64,000 nt of DNA from Clostridia bacterium (GTDB lineage: Bacteria > Bacillota > Clostridia > Christensenellales > Aristaeellaceae): assembly GCA_017543905.1 (NCBI GenBank), contig JAFYFC010000036.1:22861-86860 (forward strand), written 5' to 3'. Shown here in pieces: positions 36,022 to 45,664 of the stretch (position 1 is the first letter of the stretch; every line of letters starts with the position of its first letter). The translations under genes and the position numbers were made by a program. A model generated the notes under the pieces. It saw nothing but the letters and a program-made list of their open reading frames with translations, made no database searches and had not been told where the DNA came from.

Positions 36022-36915
36022 ATGATAAACTTGAAAAAGCTATTGTCGCGTAATACACGCGGAAGACTCATGTATGCGCTTAAATTCTTGCCGGATGAAC
36101 TGTATATCAAACTGTTTTATTTCAGCATAAGCGGGAAGTGGTTAAACCTAAAGAATCCCAAAGGCTTCAACGAGAAGCAAAATTGGCTTAAACTGCATGA
36201 CAGGCACGATGAATACAGCGAGCTTGTCGATAAGTACACTGTCCGGAGGCATATTGATGAAGCGCTTGGCGAAGGACATATATTTACGCTGTTAGCGAAA
36301 TGGGAATCGGCGCAGGATATCGATATATCGGGACTGCCGAACGCGTTTGTCCTGAAATGCAACCACGATTCTGGCAGTACAAGAATAATACGAGATAAGA
36401 CAAAGCTTACAGAAAAAGATATAACGGAGCTAAAAAAGTATTATAGACGCCGGTTGAAAGAAGACTCTTTCTATGCTGGTCGTGAGTATCCCTATAAAGG
36501 CATCAAAAAGCGATATGTTCTTGCTGAAGCATTGATGGTTGATGATTCACATCCTGATAAGAGCGTGGAGGACTACAAATTCTTTTGCTTTGATGGTATT
36601 CCTAAATTGATGTTTATCGCCACTGATAGAAGCTCAGATTGTCGCTTTGATTTCTTTGATATGGATTTCAATCATTTAGACATAGAAAACTTACATCCAC
36701 ATGCCGACATGCCATTAGTCAAACCAGAAATGTTTGATGAAATGAAAGCGATTGCTGCGAAGCTTTCAAAAGGAATAAAGTTTGTAAGAATTGATCTCTA
36801 TCAGATTAACGGCACTATCTATTTTGGCGAGTATACTTTCTATCATGGCGGAGCATTTGCACCGTTTAAACCAGATGAGTGGGAGAATAAGCTCGGAGAT
36901 TGGATTTCTTTGTGA
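36022..36915 (+). CDS. ATP-grasp protein, TupA-like
   Basis: 297 residues matching the TupA-like ATP-grasp group found in teichuronopeptide and capsule loci. Landmarks are FNEKQNWLKLHDR near residue 48, DKYTVRRHI, AFVLKCNHDSGST (ATP-grasp Lys), LAEALMVDDS, DYKFFCFDGIPKLMF and KFVRIDLYQINGTIYFGEYTFYHGGAF with the metal-binding Asp/Glu residues. TupA was proposed to ligate amino acids to uronic acid residues; with the upstream dehydrogenase, amide-linked substitution of the polymer is plausible. Length is normal. Confidence 0.85.
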   Translation: MINLKKLLSRNTRGRLMYALKFLPDELYIKLFYFSISGKWLNLKNPKGFNEKQNWLKLHDRHDEYSELVDKYTVRRHIDEALGEGHIFTLLAKWESAQDIDISGLPNAFVLKCNHDSGSTRIIRDKTKLTEKDITELKKYYRRRLKEDSFYAGREYPYKGIKKRYVLAEALMVDDSHPDKSVEDYKFFCFDGIPKLMFIATDRSSDCRFDFFDMDFNHLDIENLHPHADMPLVKPEMFDEMKAIAAKLSKGIKFVRIDLYQINGTIYFGEYTFYHGGAFAPFKPDEWENKLGDWISL

Positions 36916-36925
36916 GGTAATCGAT

Positions 36926-38029
36926 TTGAGTATAGTTGAACCTATTCACGTATTGTGCGTTTTTTCTACACTTGACCGTGGTGGAGCTGAATCGATGTGT
37001 ATGAACCTTTACCGTCATATTGACCGGAAAAAGGTTCAATTTGACTTTGTTAAGCATACCGAAAAGAAAGGAGAATTTGAAGATGAAATAGCTTCGTTGG
37101 GTGGGCAAGTCTTCGTAGCTCCGCATTACAAATTGTATAATATAATTAGTTATCGTGCATGGTGGAGAGCTTTCTTAAAAAAACATCCAGAACACAGAAT
37201 CATTCATGGTCACTTTTTTACGATATCGGCTGTGTATTTTGCAATCGCAAAAAAAGAGCAACGTATCACTGTTGGTCATATTCATGCGTCGGGCACGAAA
37301 AATCGTATCAAACGATTCTTTGTAAAACAGATAAGAAAGTATACTGATTATCCACTAGCTTGTTCAAAACAAGCTGGTGAATGGGCTTATAGAGATCACC
37401 ATTTCACAGTAATTAAAAATGCATTAGATGCTGAGTTGTTTCGCTACTCACCCGAGATTCGAATGGAAATGAGGCGGACGCTTGGATTAGATAATGAACT
37501 TACACTAGGAACAGTGGCTAATTTCTCGCCACTAAAGAATCCCATGGGATTAATCGACATCTTTCTATCAGTTAAACAACAATGCCAAAATGCAAAGCTA
37601 TTATGGATTGGAGATGGAGGGGAAAGAGAAAGAATTGAAACGCGTATACGGCAAGATGAAAATCTCAGAGACAGTGTGATGCTGCTAGGTACACGTAATG
37701 ATGTGTCACAACTTCTACAAGCTATGGATGTTTTTTTGCTGCCATCCCTTAGTGAAGGTTTACCTGTATCTGTGATTGAAGCTCAAGCGTCCGGATTAAA
37801 GTGTTATATCAGTGACCGGGTTACAAATGAAGTAGATATTACTGGAAGATGTCGATTCTTACCAATTGCCAATCATAAACTATGGGCAAATACTATTCTT
37901 GCAGACAATATATCGCATGTGGATACTTATCAATTGGTTGTCGATTCCGGATATGATATCCATACAACTGCTAAATGGTTGGAGAGGTTTTATATGCAGA
38001 TTATCTCAAAAGGCGGAGTGAGATTCTAA
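36926..38029 (+). CDS. Glycosyltransferase family 4-type enzyme
   Basis: 367-residue GT-B enzyme. N half: VLCVFSTLDRGGAESMCMNLYRHID; C half: LGTVANFSPLKNPMGLIDIFL, LLWIGDGGERERIE, VMLLGTRNDVSQLLQAMDVFLLPSLSEGLPVSVIEAQASGL. A TTG start at 36926 is inferred because GAGGT lies seven bases upstream, right after the stop of the ATP-grasp gene; the frame is open further back, inside that gene. It resembles the glycosyltransferase at 41659 in layout. Confidence 0.9.
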   Translation: MSIVEPIHVLCVFSTLDRGGAESMCMNLYRHIDRKKVQFDFVKHTEKKGEFEDEIASLGGQVFVAPHYKLYNIISYRAWWRAFLKKHPEHRIIHGHFFTISAVYFAIAKKEQRITVGHIHASGTKNRIKRFFVKQIRKYTDYPLACSKQAGEWAYRDHHFTVIKNALDAELFRYSPEIRMEMRRTLGLDNELTLGTVANFSPLKNPMGLIDIFLSVKQQCQNAKLLWIGDGGERERIETRIRQDENLRDSVMLLGTRNDVSQLLQAMDVFLLPSLSEGLPVSVIEAQASGLKCYISDRVTNEVDITGRCRFLPIANHKLWANTILADNISHVDTYQLVVDSGYDIHTTAKWLERFYMQIISKGGVRF

Positions 38030-38043
38030 GATAGGGGAATGAG

Positions 38044-39342
38044 ATGTTTGCAATTATCACACTTATCATTGAATTATTACTGCTTGCACTAATTACATCA
38101 CTCGGAACGATGGATGTCGGGAATACCCTTGCATCGGTGTTTATTCTTTTGTTTTCCGTTACTCTAATACCTTCAGTGCAAGGTAGTAAAAACATGGGTA
38201 AGTATTCTACTCAAATTTTACTGGGGTATATTTTGAGATTAACCATCTTATTTTTCGATATTTTTGGCCAATCGATATATGTTTTACCGCAGGCGGATTC
38301 AGATGCCCGAATGTTTTACCGCACTTCGCGTGAATTGGTGTTGTATGGAAGAACGGACGGCAGGGGATATTTCATTTCGCTGATGTATACAGTTCTACGA
38401 TATATCGGTGTGAACCGTTTGTATGGTCAGTTCCTACTTATGCTTTTGTCTATTCTTGCATTGATTATTTACTTGAAAACAATCGATGGACTTTGTTGGA
38501 ATCAGATGGCTAAAGATAAATCGGCGTGGATTATGTGTCTACTACCGAATTTTGCACTGCTTTCCTCAATGTTTTTGCGTGAATCTTTAGTCATGCTTCT
38601 TATTACAATAAGTGGTTGTTGTATGGTTAAGTGGATGAAGAATGCTGGCCGTTTTCCATTAATTATGGCGTTTTTCACTTCAATTATTGCCTGCCTCTTT
38701 CATTCGGGAAGTATTGGTATTACAATTGGTTGTATTTTTTGCATGCTGATTTTTGATCGACATAATCAACGAATTCATGTGACACCTGGCAGCTTCGTCA
38801 TCTCAGTGTTTTTCGCAGGTGCCACAACTTTTCTTTTCCTTCAATACGGCAAGACGCTTATGGCAAAATTTTTGAAAATTGACAGCTTGGAAGACATAGC
38901 TAATGTCAGTTCTTTGGGTGGATCAAACTATTCGCGTTATGTAGGAAACAGTAGCAATCCACTTAATATGATTATATACACTATACCACGCATTGTATAT
39001 TTCCTTTTTTCTCCCTTCCCTTGGCAATGGCGTGGATTGAGTGATATTATTGCTTTTTTCTTCTCAGGTCTTTTTTATCTAATTACGATTATAAATTCCA
39101 TAACGTATCTGAGAAGATGCGATCAACATCACCGAAGTATAGTAATCGGGCTGATTTCAATTGTCTTTTTCTGTACCTTTATTTTTTCATGGGGTACCAG
39201 TAATACAGGAACAGCAACTCGACATCGTGACAAGATGGTTCTTCTTTATGGCTTGTTATACTGCCTAACTTTGCATTCTAATAAAACAAACCCTTCTGAA
39301 AACAAAGGTGGTAGCATCAAGAATAAGTATATAAAGGTTTAG
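38044..39342 (+). CDS. EpsG/Wzy-like polysaccharide polymerase (multi-pass membrane protein)
   Basis: 432 residues with about ten to twelve hydrophobic helices. The early conserved-type loop PQADSDARMFYRTSRELVLYGRTDGRGYFISLMYTVLRYIGVNRLYGQFL fits EpsG-type polymerases, as do the central SMFLRESLVMLLI and the late SPFPWQWRGLSDI. Such proteins join lipid-linked repeat units on the outer face. Sequence conservation in this class is low, so the call rests on topology plus position next to the flippase. Confidence 0.82.
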   Translation: MFAIITLIIELLLLALITSLGTMDVGNTLASVFILLFSVTLIPSVQGSKNMGKYSTQILLGYILRLTILFFDIFGQSIYVLPQADSDARMFYRTSRELVLYGRTDGRGYFISLMYTVLRYIGVNRLYGQFLLMLLSILALIIYLKTIDGLCWNQMAKDKSAWIMCLLPNFALLSSMFLRESLVMLLITISGCCMVKWMKNAGRFPLIMAFFTSIIACLFHSGSIGITIGCIFCMLIFDRHNQRIHVTPGSFVISVFFAGATTFLFLQYGKTLMAKFLKIDSLEDIANVSSLGGSNYSRYVGNSSNPLNMIIYTIPRIVYFLFSPFPWQWRGLSDIIAFFFSGLFYLITIINSITYLRRCDQHHRSIVIGLISIVFFCTFIFSWGTSNTGTATRHRDKMVLLYGLLYCLTLHSNKTNPSENKGGSIKNKYIKV

Positions 39343-39373
39343 AAGCATAAACAATACAGGAGTAATACCTCTG

Positions 39374-40876
39374 ATGAAGCATTGGCTGTCAAGAATTGTT
39401 TGCACAAATAATCGTAGTAAGGTTAATCTCTTCTCGGGCCTCAGCTATCAGTTTATAAGCGTTTGCATGGGGCTGGTTCTTCCTCATTTGTTTATTGTCA
39501 ATTTAGGTTCAGAATCGAATGGCTTAATCAGTTCAATAGGACAAATCTATGTATGTCTCGGATTACTGGAAGCAGGTGTTTCTACAACCACTATTCAAGC
39601 ATTATACAAACCTGTTGCTAATAATGATCACACTTCCATTAATGCTATACTTGCTGCGACTCATAAGTATTATAGAAAAGCGGGTCTTTGGTACGCTATT
39701 GGCATAGTTGTTTTGACAATTGTATATCCTAGATTTGTTGATAGCGCGTTGCCTGATACGACAATTCGTCGAGTTATTGCATTACAGGGAATGGGCGCTG
39801 TTGTCTCATTCTTATTTCAATCCAAGTATACACTTTTGTTAAGGGCAGAGGGTAAAAACTATATCCAAACGCTTCTATCACTACTATTGCTTATTGTAAG
39901 AAATGCAGGCAAAATAATAGCAATACAACTCGGCTACGATATTGTCACTGTTCAGGCAATTCATTTTGTGACCATCATTATTGAAGCATTTGTGATTTTG
40001 TTTTACATCAAACACCATTATCCATGGCTTACCGTGAAGGGCAAACCTGATTTCGATTCAATTTCACAAAAGGGATCGGTATTTGTCCAATATGTTGCTT
40101 GGACAGTATTCAACCATACTGATATACTCGTTTTGACGATCATCACTCGTAATCTTGCTTTGGTTAGTGTTTACTCGGTGTACTCACTAGTATTTGATGC
40201 TGCACAGAACATTATGAATGAAATACGTTCTGCATTCCAGTACAAAATTGGATACAAAGCTCAACAAGGGAGTGTGCAATTAGATGAGTACTTTAGTAAA
40301 TATAACCCGATTGTTATTTCTCTTACTTTTATAGTCTTTTCAGCTGTTTACCTTATTACAAAACCATTTATCATTCTATATACTCAAGGGATAACTGATA
40401 TAAATTATTTGGTAGGTGGTGTCGCAGAACTCTTTTTCACTTTAAAAGTATTATATGGTTTGCGTGCACTTAACAAACAGGTTATTGATGCAAATGGTCA
40501 TTTTAAACAGACAAGAAGGATCCCGATCATCGAGGCAATATCAAATATCGGTGTGTCGATTCTTTTGGTTTTCTATTTCGGTTTATGTGGTGTATTGATT
40601 GGAACTGTATGCTCGCTCTTGATTGGTTTTGCTCTTTATGTACATTATATTATGAATAATGTCGCACCAAAGGCGATGAAAGCACAGCTAGGTTTGATAA
40701 TGATATCGTTTCCAATAGTTTTGGCTACCATTTTTTTAGAGAATTATATGCACTATATGCCTACGTCATGGTGGCAATTTGTTGTGTTCTCACTAATTGT
40801 TGCCGTTTCTTCGGCTGTGAGCTATGCTTTAGTATATCTTTTTTTCTACAGAATTCAACATCGATATGGGAGGTAA
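39374..40876 (+). CDS. Oligosaccharide flippase, Wzx/MOP type
   Basis: 500 residues, about 12-14 membrane helices. The N-terminal block NLFSGLSYQFISVCMGLVLPHLFIVNLGSESNGLISS is typical of polysaccharide transporters of the MOP superfamily. The mid-protein VQYVAWTVFNHTDILVLTIITRNLALVSVYSVYSLVFDAAQNI block fits too. It should flip undecaprenyl-linked repeat units outward for the polymerase encoded just upstream. AGGAG lies about 11 bases before the ATG. Confidence 0.9.
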   Translation: MKHWLSRIVCTNNRSKVNLFSGLSYQFISVCMGLVLPHLFIVNLGSESNGLISSIGQIYVCLGLLEAGVSTTTIQALYKPVANNDHTSINAILAATHKYYRKAGLWYAIGIVVLTIVYPRFVDSALPDTTIRRVIALQGMGAVVSFLFQSKYTLLLRAEGKNYIQTLLSLLLLIVRNAGKIIAIQLGYDIVTVQAIHFVTIIIEAFVILFYIKHHYPWLTVKGKPDFDSISQKGSVFVQYVAWTVFNHTDILVLTIITRNLALVSVYSVYSLVFDAAQNIMNEIRSAFQYKIGYKAQQGSVQLDEYFSKYNPIVISLTFIVFSAVYLITKPFIILYTQGITDINYLVGGVAELFFTLKVLYGLRALNKQVIDANGHFKQTRRIPIIEAISNIGVSILLVFYFGLCGVLIGTVCSLLIGFALYVHYIMNNVAPKAMKAQLGLIMISFPIVLATIFLENYMHYMPTSWWQFVVFSLIVAVSSAVSYALVYLFFYRIQHRYGR

Positions 40877-40882
40877 CTTCAT

Positions 40883-41656
40883 ATGCTCGCTATCAAGTAT
40901 AGATCTCATGGTATTAGGCTTGGCCATGCTTGTTTCTTAACGAAGAATGATATAGAATCTAAAAAGTACAAAAAAATGAAAGCAGATCTTATATGGCTGT
41001 ATGGACTCCAAGATCATCCATTAGATGGTAAGTATCTTAGAACACAGCATACAGTAATTAAGGATATAAAACCAAACGAAGATGATTTGTTCTCTTCTTT
41101 AGGCAAAAAACTCAGAAGCCATATACGAAAAAGTCAACGCGAACCAAATGTCAGAATCATAATTTATGATTCTGAGACAATTCAAAATGATGCGTCCATT
41201 TTGCAAGAGTCGAAAAGCCTTTTTGAGAAAATGTATGCATCAAAAGGCAAACATGTTGTGTTCAACATGAAAATGGCAAAAGCACTATGCCAGGCAGGAA
41301 ATCTCTGCATTTGTTTGGCATATTATCAAGATGAACCAATTGGATTTGATGCCATACTGATGGAAGGCAATAACGCGCGTCTTTGGTTGGCAGCTTTTGT
41401 TTTTCGCGATAATCCCGATGAAGCCCAAATTTATAGTGATGCGCATAAAAGGATGGATTGGGAAGCCATAGTATGGTGCAAGAAGATGGGAATCGATTAT
41501 TTCGACTTTGGTGGCATTAACAGTTTTGAGGAACCAAACGGAATTGCCCGTTTTAAAATGGATTTTGAGAATAATAACAAAGTGGATTATATGAACTATC
41601 TTGTTGCAAATTCACTTATAGGAAAGATAGCCTTACTCTTTTTGAGGAGCAAATAA
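40883..41656 (+). CDS. FemAB/GNAT-like acyl- or aminoacyltransferase
   Basis: 257 residues with a GNAT-fold pattern. Matching blocks are LFSSLGKKLRSHIRKSQREPNV, IGFDAILMEGNNARLWLAAFVFRD and WCKKMGIDYFDFGGINSFEEPNGIARFKMDF; the last resembles the lipid-II/FemX-type signature in which DFGG precedes a Lys-rich end. It may add an acyl or aminoacyl group to a sugar amine of the repeat unit. GGAGG overlaps the flippase stop. The substrate is unknown. Confidence 0.75.
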   Translation: MLAIKYRSHGIRLGHACFLTKNDIESKKYKKMKADLIWLYGLQDHPLDGKYLRTQHTVIKDIKPNEDDLFSSLGKKLRSHIRKSQREPNVRIIIYDSETIQNDASILQESKSLFEKMYASKGKHVVFNMKMAKALCQAGNLCICLAYYQDEPIGFDAILMEGNNARLWLAAFVFRDNPDEAQIYSDAHKRMDWEAIVWCKKMGIDYFDFGGINSFEEPNGIARFKMDFENNNKVDYMNYLVANSLIGKIALLFLRSK

Positions 41657-41658
41657 TA

Positions 41659-42792
41659 ATGATGGCGAAAAATAAGTGTAAAGAAATACTAGTATTTGGG
41701 CTTAGTTCTAACCGTGGTGGAATAGAAACATATTTATATAAGATTGCTTCACACATTAACCGTGAACAGTATCACTTGAGTTTCATAAATATGGTTGGGA
41801 AAGATAAGAGCCCATGCTTCTATAAAGAACTACAGGATTTAGGATGTAGTTTTTTTCGTGTGACGCCCCGTAGTGATTCAATAAGAAAAAACAAGCAAGA
41901 TCTCGAAGATTTGTTTGCTCAGTACCATTTTGATATACTTCACTACAATGCCAACACGTTGAGTTATATCAAACCTATCATTGCTGCTTTGCGTCATGGA
42001 TGCAAAGTGATTATTCATAGCAGATCATCTGGCATGACAAGCCGATTCATCACAGAAGCCTTGCACCATATAAACAAATTTCGAGTTAGGCATATGGACG
42101 TAAAACGTATTGCAGTTTCAACACAAGCGGGCAAATGGCTGTTTGGCAATTCTAATTTTGATTTATTTCACAACGGTGTTGATACAAAAAAATTTACTTT
42201 TTCATCTAATGCAAGAAAAGCAATTCGCATTGATAATATGCTTTCTGACGAATTGGTTATAGGACACATCGGAGCATTCCTACCTGTTAAGAACCATATA
42301 TTTGTTGTTGATTTATTCAAGGAGTTTTATAAAAGACACCCTGATACGAGATTATGGTTAATTGGCGAAGGTTATCTTAAGGAAAACATACAGAATCTGG
42401 TCAGAGAAGAAGGAATGTCTGAGGTTGTTTCCTTCTTTGGCAATTATGAAGATATGTCTTCGGTTTATGCAGGTATGGACGTACTCCTCTTGCCTTCCTT
42501 GTTTGAGGGCTTTCCCAATGTAGTCTTGGAGGCGCAGTCAGAGGGATTGCCATGTCTATTATCGGACAGAATTACTGACGAAGTTGTTTTGTTTGATTCA
42601 GCCAAACGCCTGAGCTTAGATGACACAAAACAAGTGTGGCTTGATGAGTTGGAAAGTGTTTATCAAAAACGTTCCTTCATGCGTGAAGATGCAGCTGCGG
42701 TGGTAGATAGAAAAGGATATTCCGTTAATGTCGAAGTGAAACGAATTGAGAAGCTGTACTCAAGCCTAGCTTCTGACAAAACAATGAGGTAG
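41659..42792 (+). CDS. Glycosyltransferase family 4-type enzyme
   Basis: 377-residue GT-B enzyme with VFGLSSNRGGIETYLYKIASHI at the N end, IGHIGAFLPVKNHIFVVDLF, LWLIGEGYLKENIQ and VLLLPSLFEGFPNVVLEAQSEGLP. Layout and wording match the CapM/EpsF-like group and the gene at 36926. Start at the first of two ATG codons; GGAGC lies upstream. It runs almost directly into the deacetylase gene (three-base gap). Confidence 0.9.
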   Translation: MMAKNKCKEILVFGLSSNRGGIETYLYKIASHINREQYHLSFINMVGKDKSPCFYKELQDLGCSFFRVTPRSDSIRKNKQDLEDLFAQYHFDILHYNANTLSYIKPIIAALRHGCKVIIHSRSSGMTSRFITEALHHINKFRVRHMDVKRIAVSTQAGKWLFGNSNFDLFHNGVDTKKFTFSSNARKAIRIDNMLSDELVIGHIGAFLPVKNHIFVVDLFKEFYKRHPDTRLWLIGEGYLKENIQNLVREEGMSEVVSFFGNYEDMSSVYAGMDVLLLPSLFEGFPNVVLEAQSEGLPCLLSDRITDEVVLFDSAKRLSLDDTKQVWLDELESVYQKRSFMREDAAAVVDRKGYSVNVEVKRIEKLYSSLASDKTMR

Positions 42793-42795
42793 TAT

Positions 42796-43482
42796 ATGTG
42801 TATGTATAAAGTCTTACATTTTGTTTATGACATTTTGGGTCATATGTTAGCATTTTTTGCTAACATATACTTTTCTATTCGCGACAGAATTAAACCACCA
42901 AATGAAACAAGTATTCTATTTGTTGCTCATCCTGATGATGACGCATTATTCTTCCATAATTATATCACATTGAATAAACCATATGTTGTCTTGCTAACGA
43001 CAGGAGGAATAATAAACCGCTTTTTACCTTTTTGTCGAGCTATGCGAGAATATGGTGTGCGTTATAGGGCATTTGACATGAAATCACGTGCTGTTGATCG
43101 TGAAGATAGTATTTGTAAGAATATCAAAACATGTCTGCATAATGGGTGTTTTAGCGTCTGTGCAACCCATAATGAAGAAGGAGAGTACGGCCATATTATG
43201 CATCAATGCATACATCGCTGTGTAAAAAGAGTATGGCAAGGAGATGAACTACTTGTCCCTTGCAATAAACAACTCATCATGGAACATAAACTCTCAGATT
43301 ATGAAATTGATTGTAAACGTTTGTTTTTGCAAACTTTCTATTCTAGAGAGTATCCAACATTACAGACTTTTGAAACATGGATTACACATGAGTGTCTTAT
43401 TACTATTAATTGCAAAAAAGACGAGATGCCTATACATGATAGATTTCTGGTAAAGAAAAATGGTGAATTTTTGGCTGATTAA
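42796..43482 (+). CDS. PIG-L family deacetylase
   Basis: 228 residues. The zinc-binding motif FVAHPDDDALF at about residues 39-49 and a later THNEEGEYGHIMHQ (third ligand, HxxxH-like) are characteristic of LmbE/PIG-L N-acetylglucosamine deacetylases. It probably removes an acetyl group from a sugar of the polymer or its precursor. A short hydrophobic N-terminal segment (YDILGHMLAFFANIYFSI) may tie it to the membrane. GAGGT lies five bases before the ATG. It ends about 100 bases before the IS element. Confidence 0.85.
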   Translation: MCMYKVLHFVYDILGHMLAFFANIYFSIRDRIKPPNETSILFVAHPDDDALFFHNYITLNKPYVVLLTTGGIINRFLPFCRAMREYGVRYRAFDMKSRAVDREDSICKNIKTCLHNGCFSVCATHNEEGEYGHIMHQCIHRCVKRVWQGDELLVPCNKQLIMEHKLSDYEIDCKRLFLQTFYSREYPTLQTFETWITHECLITINCKKDEMPIHDRFLVKKNGEFLAD

Positions 43483-43746
43483 ACCAATAATGAAGGCTTA
43501 TGAAGATGGTCGAATAGTTCTAATATTGAAAAACTACATGCCCAGAGAAATGTTGCTTGCAGAATAGTAGATATTGCAGTATGCAGATTGTCACCGTAAC
43601 GGGCCAGCTGGGCCATAAATGCCGGCCAGCGAGAGACACAATACTCGGCCAGAAGTTGTCATAATACCCGGCCAGAAACGTGCTATTCCTTTATAATGGA
43701 AGTACCTCTTTTTCGGAAGAGGAATCCATTATGAGGAGGTCCGTGT

Positions 43747-44539
43747 ATGGACTACAAGAGAGTGCTCATTCTTCATTACACCAATGGAATGAGCAGTCGG
43801 GAAATCGCAGAGGCCACAGGTACTGGTAAGACTACGATCAACGAGTTCCTGAAGCGCTTCAGGGAATGCGAGGAACTGTCATATCCTCTCCCCGCAGAGG
43901 TCACCAATGAGTTCATCGGAGACTGCCTGTATAAGAAAGCAGGAAATCTGGTAAACTCTGACCTCTACAGGGACTTCAATGCCTCGCAAGTATCTCAAGA
44001 AAACGCTTGAGATCCGCGCCGGGGCCAAGAAGATTTATCTGTACAACGAGCATGGTGATCTTGTGCGCACCCATGAACGGAGTTATACGCCGAAAAGCTG
44101 GGTGGTCATTCCATCCGACATGCCCAAGGAATACAGCGATTATGGCTACTGGAATAAGCCGTATTTCCTTGCCAAGGCAGAAAACATTGGTCCTGATACG
44201 AAAAATCTCATTCAGCGCGTGATTGTGAAGTTTGAGTATCCCGTCCAGTCTTTCCGCAGCTGCTTCGGCATATTGCGATATGCAGAGAAATACGGAAAGA
44301 TCGCTTTGGAGGAATGCTGTCATGATGCTATCCTCCAAGGAAAATGCAACTACACTTACATCGCCAACACCATTTCCATGTATGCCAAGCCTGCCGCAGA
44401 ACCGCCAGTAGACAGGATGAGCAGCACGCTGAAGCCTGCCGCAACGGATACTGTGGTTACGGGTATTTACAAGGATGATGACTCGAAATACTCGCTGGAA
44501 AACCTCCTCAAGCGCCAGGGAGAAGGTGATCTGCATTGA
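43747..44539 (+). pseudogene. istA: istA transposase with the catalytic core deleted
   Basis: Two fragments. 43747-44010 (87 residues) is the N-terminal helix-turn-helix (HYTNGMSSREIAEATGTGKTTINEFLKRF). 43979-44539 (186 residues, another frame) is the C-terminal part of a Mu/IstA-type transposase (KKIYLYNEHGDLVRTHERSY, SDYGYWNKPYFLAKA). IstA is normally about 400-550 residues. The whole DDE integrase core between the two pieces is absent, so the element cannot move by itself. Confidence 0.75.
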
Positions 44540-45273
44540 GCGTAAAGAGTGTAGATATTGCCACCATGCTGGATGAACTCAACCTGCCCCTGGCTGCGGC
44601 GCGCTGGAATGAAATCTGGGATGCCCCTGAAATAGCTGACTTTCCCCCTGGGCAGCTGTTCCGGGAGGTTCTGGAGCCTCAATACCTTGAGACTATGAAC
44701 AACCGGTACAAGACCAACCTGCGTCTCAGCAGGCTCATTGACAAGGGCGCGCTCGCGGAAAACTTGGTGACCAGCAGTAAGCGTCGTTACAATGATGCCG
44801 TTGTCCAGCAACTCCTTTCGTTCCGTTTCGCTGAGGATCGCTTGAATGTTGGCATCTACGGCATTACGGAGGCTGGCAAGTCCTACTTCCTGTCGGCGTT
44901 TTGCAATGAAGCTTGTCACCGGAACTACCGCTGCATGTTTGTGGACTATTGTGACCTGCTCGACGAACTGCTTGTTCTGAGCCGACGTGACGATCTTGAC
45001 AAATACCGGAAAAGGCTGAAGTATTATGCCCGGATTCAGATCCTCTTCATTGACGATTTTGCCATTAGCCGGTATTCGGAAGACGGAATAAAGATCCTGT
45101 ACCATCTGATTAAGACAAGGACGGATCTGAAAACATCCACTATGTTTACCAGTCAGTACGCGCCATCCGAATGGGGCAAGTACTTGAGCGACGAGGAAAA
45201 TTGCTACGGCAAGCTGGATGGGATTCGGCGACGGCTAACCACTGGATACACCGTTCACATTGAAAAGCTATGA
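44536..45273 (+). CDS. istB: IstB-like ATP-binding transposition helper
   Basis: 245-residue AAA-type ATPase that assists IstA in target choice. Helix-rich N part (MLDELNLPLAAARWNEIW), P-loop GITEAGKSYF near residue 105, Walker B QILFIDDFAISRY, sensor region SQYAPSEWGKYLSDEENC. Glu replaces the Gly usually found in the fourth P-loop position of IstB proteins. The start overlaps the end of the istA remnant by four bases. Reading frame full length. Confidence 0.85.
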   Translation: MSVKSVDIATMLDELNLPLAAARWNEIWDAPEIADFPPGQLFREVLEPQYLETMNNRYKTNLRLSRLIDKGALAENLVTSSKRRYNDAVVQQLLSFRFAEDRLNVGIYGITEAGKSYFLSAFCNEACHRNYRCMFVDYCDLLDELLVLSRRDDLDKYRKRLKYYARIQILFIDDFAISRYSEDGIKILYHLIKTRTDLKTSTMFTSQYAPSEWGKYLSDEENCYGKLDGIRRRLTTGYTVHIEKL

Positions 45274-45664
45274 TTCGTAGCAGGCATACTTCCATGTGAT
45301 AAAGTGCGATAATAATTCCTAGGCCCGCTCTTGGGGGAAGGACGTTCCATCTTTCCCCCGCCGCGGGAGCACCCCCTTTTCTCCCTGTCATGCGAGGCGG
45401 ATGCTACTTGCCTATCTACGGATTGAGCAAAGCGATGGGCCAGTTTGCTTGCGTTTGGCTGTGCTTTCTATGTCGGTTCAAGACTGGCCGCTAATTATGG
45501 CCCTGACTGGCCGGGAATTATGGCCTTGTTGGCCAGAAATTACGTCCATGTGCACAGTAGGATAAAGTCCGCTTTTTCCTAATGAGCAAACAACAGGATG
45601 TAAACAACGCACTTTTATCATTATCAATTAAAACATAAAGCGAAAGCTTTATGAGTGAAATGGG
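45274..45664. other. Right end of the IS element and spacer before the next gene
   Basis: About 280 bases of IS tail with the inverted GGCCAT/GGCCAG boxes (45436-45556), then 108 AT-rich bases. Nothing gene-like is seen. Confidence 0.6.

Larger units (their letters stand above)
43589..45556 (+). mobile_element. Defective IS21-family insertion sequence
   Basis: Ends begin TG and close CA (TGTCACCG.../...GTGCACA) and carry repeated GGCCA boxes. The left end has GGCCAG, GGGCCATAAATGCCGGCCAG, CGGCCAG and CGGCCAG. The right end, inverted, has GGCCATAATTCCCGGCCAG and GGCCATAATTAGCGGCCAG. Multiple terminal repeats of this kind are typical of IS21. It contains a broken istA and an intact-looking istB. 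I could not find a convincing target-site duplication, so the exact ends are tentative. It sits inside the polysaccharide locus between the deacetylase and a glycosyltransferase. Confidence 0.75.

Noticed and set aside
43573..45572. Target-site duplication of the IS21 element
   Set aside because: The bases flanking 43589 and 45556 do not form a convincing 4-8 bp direct repeat.
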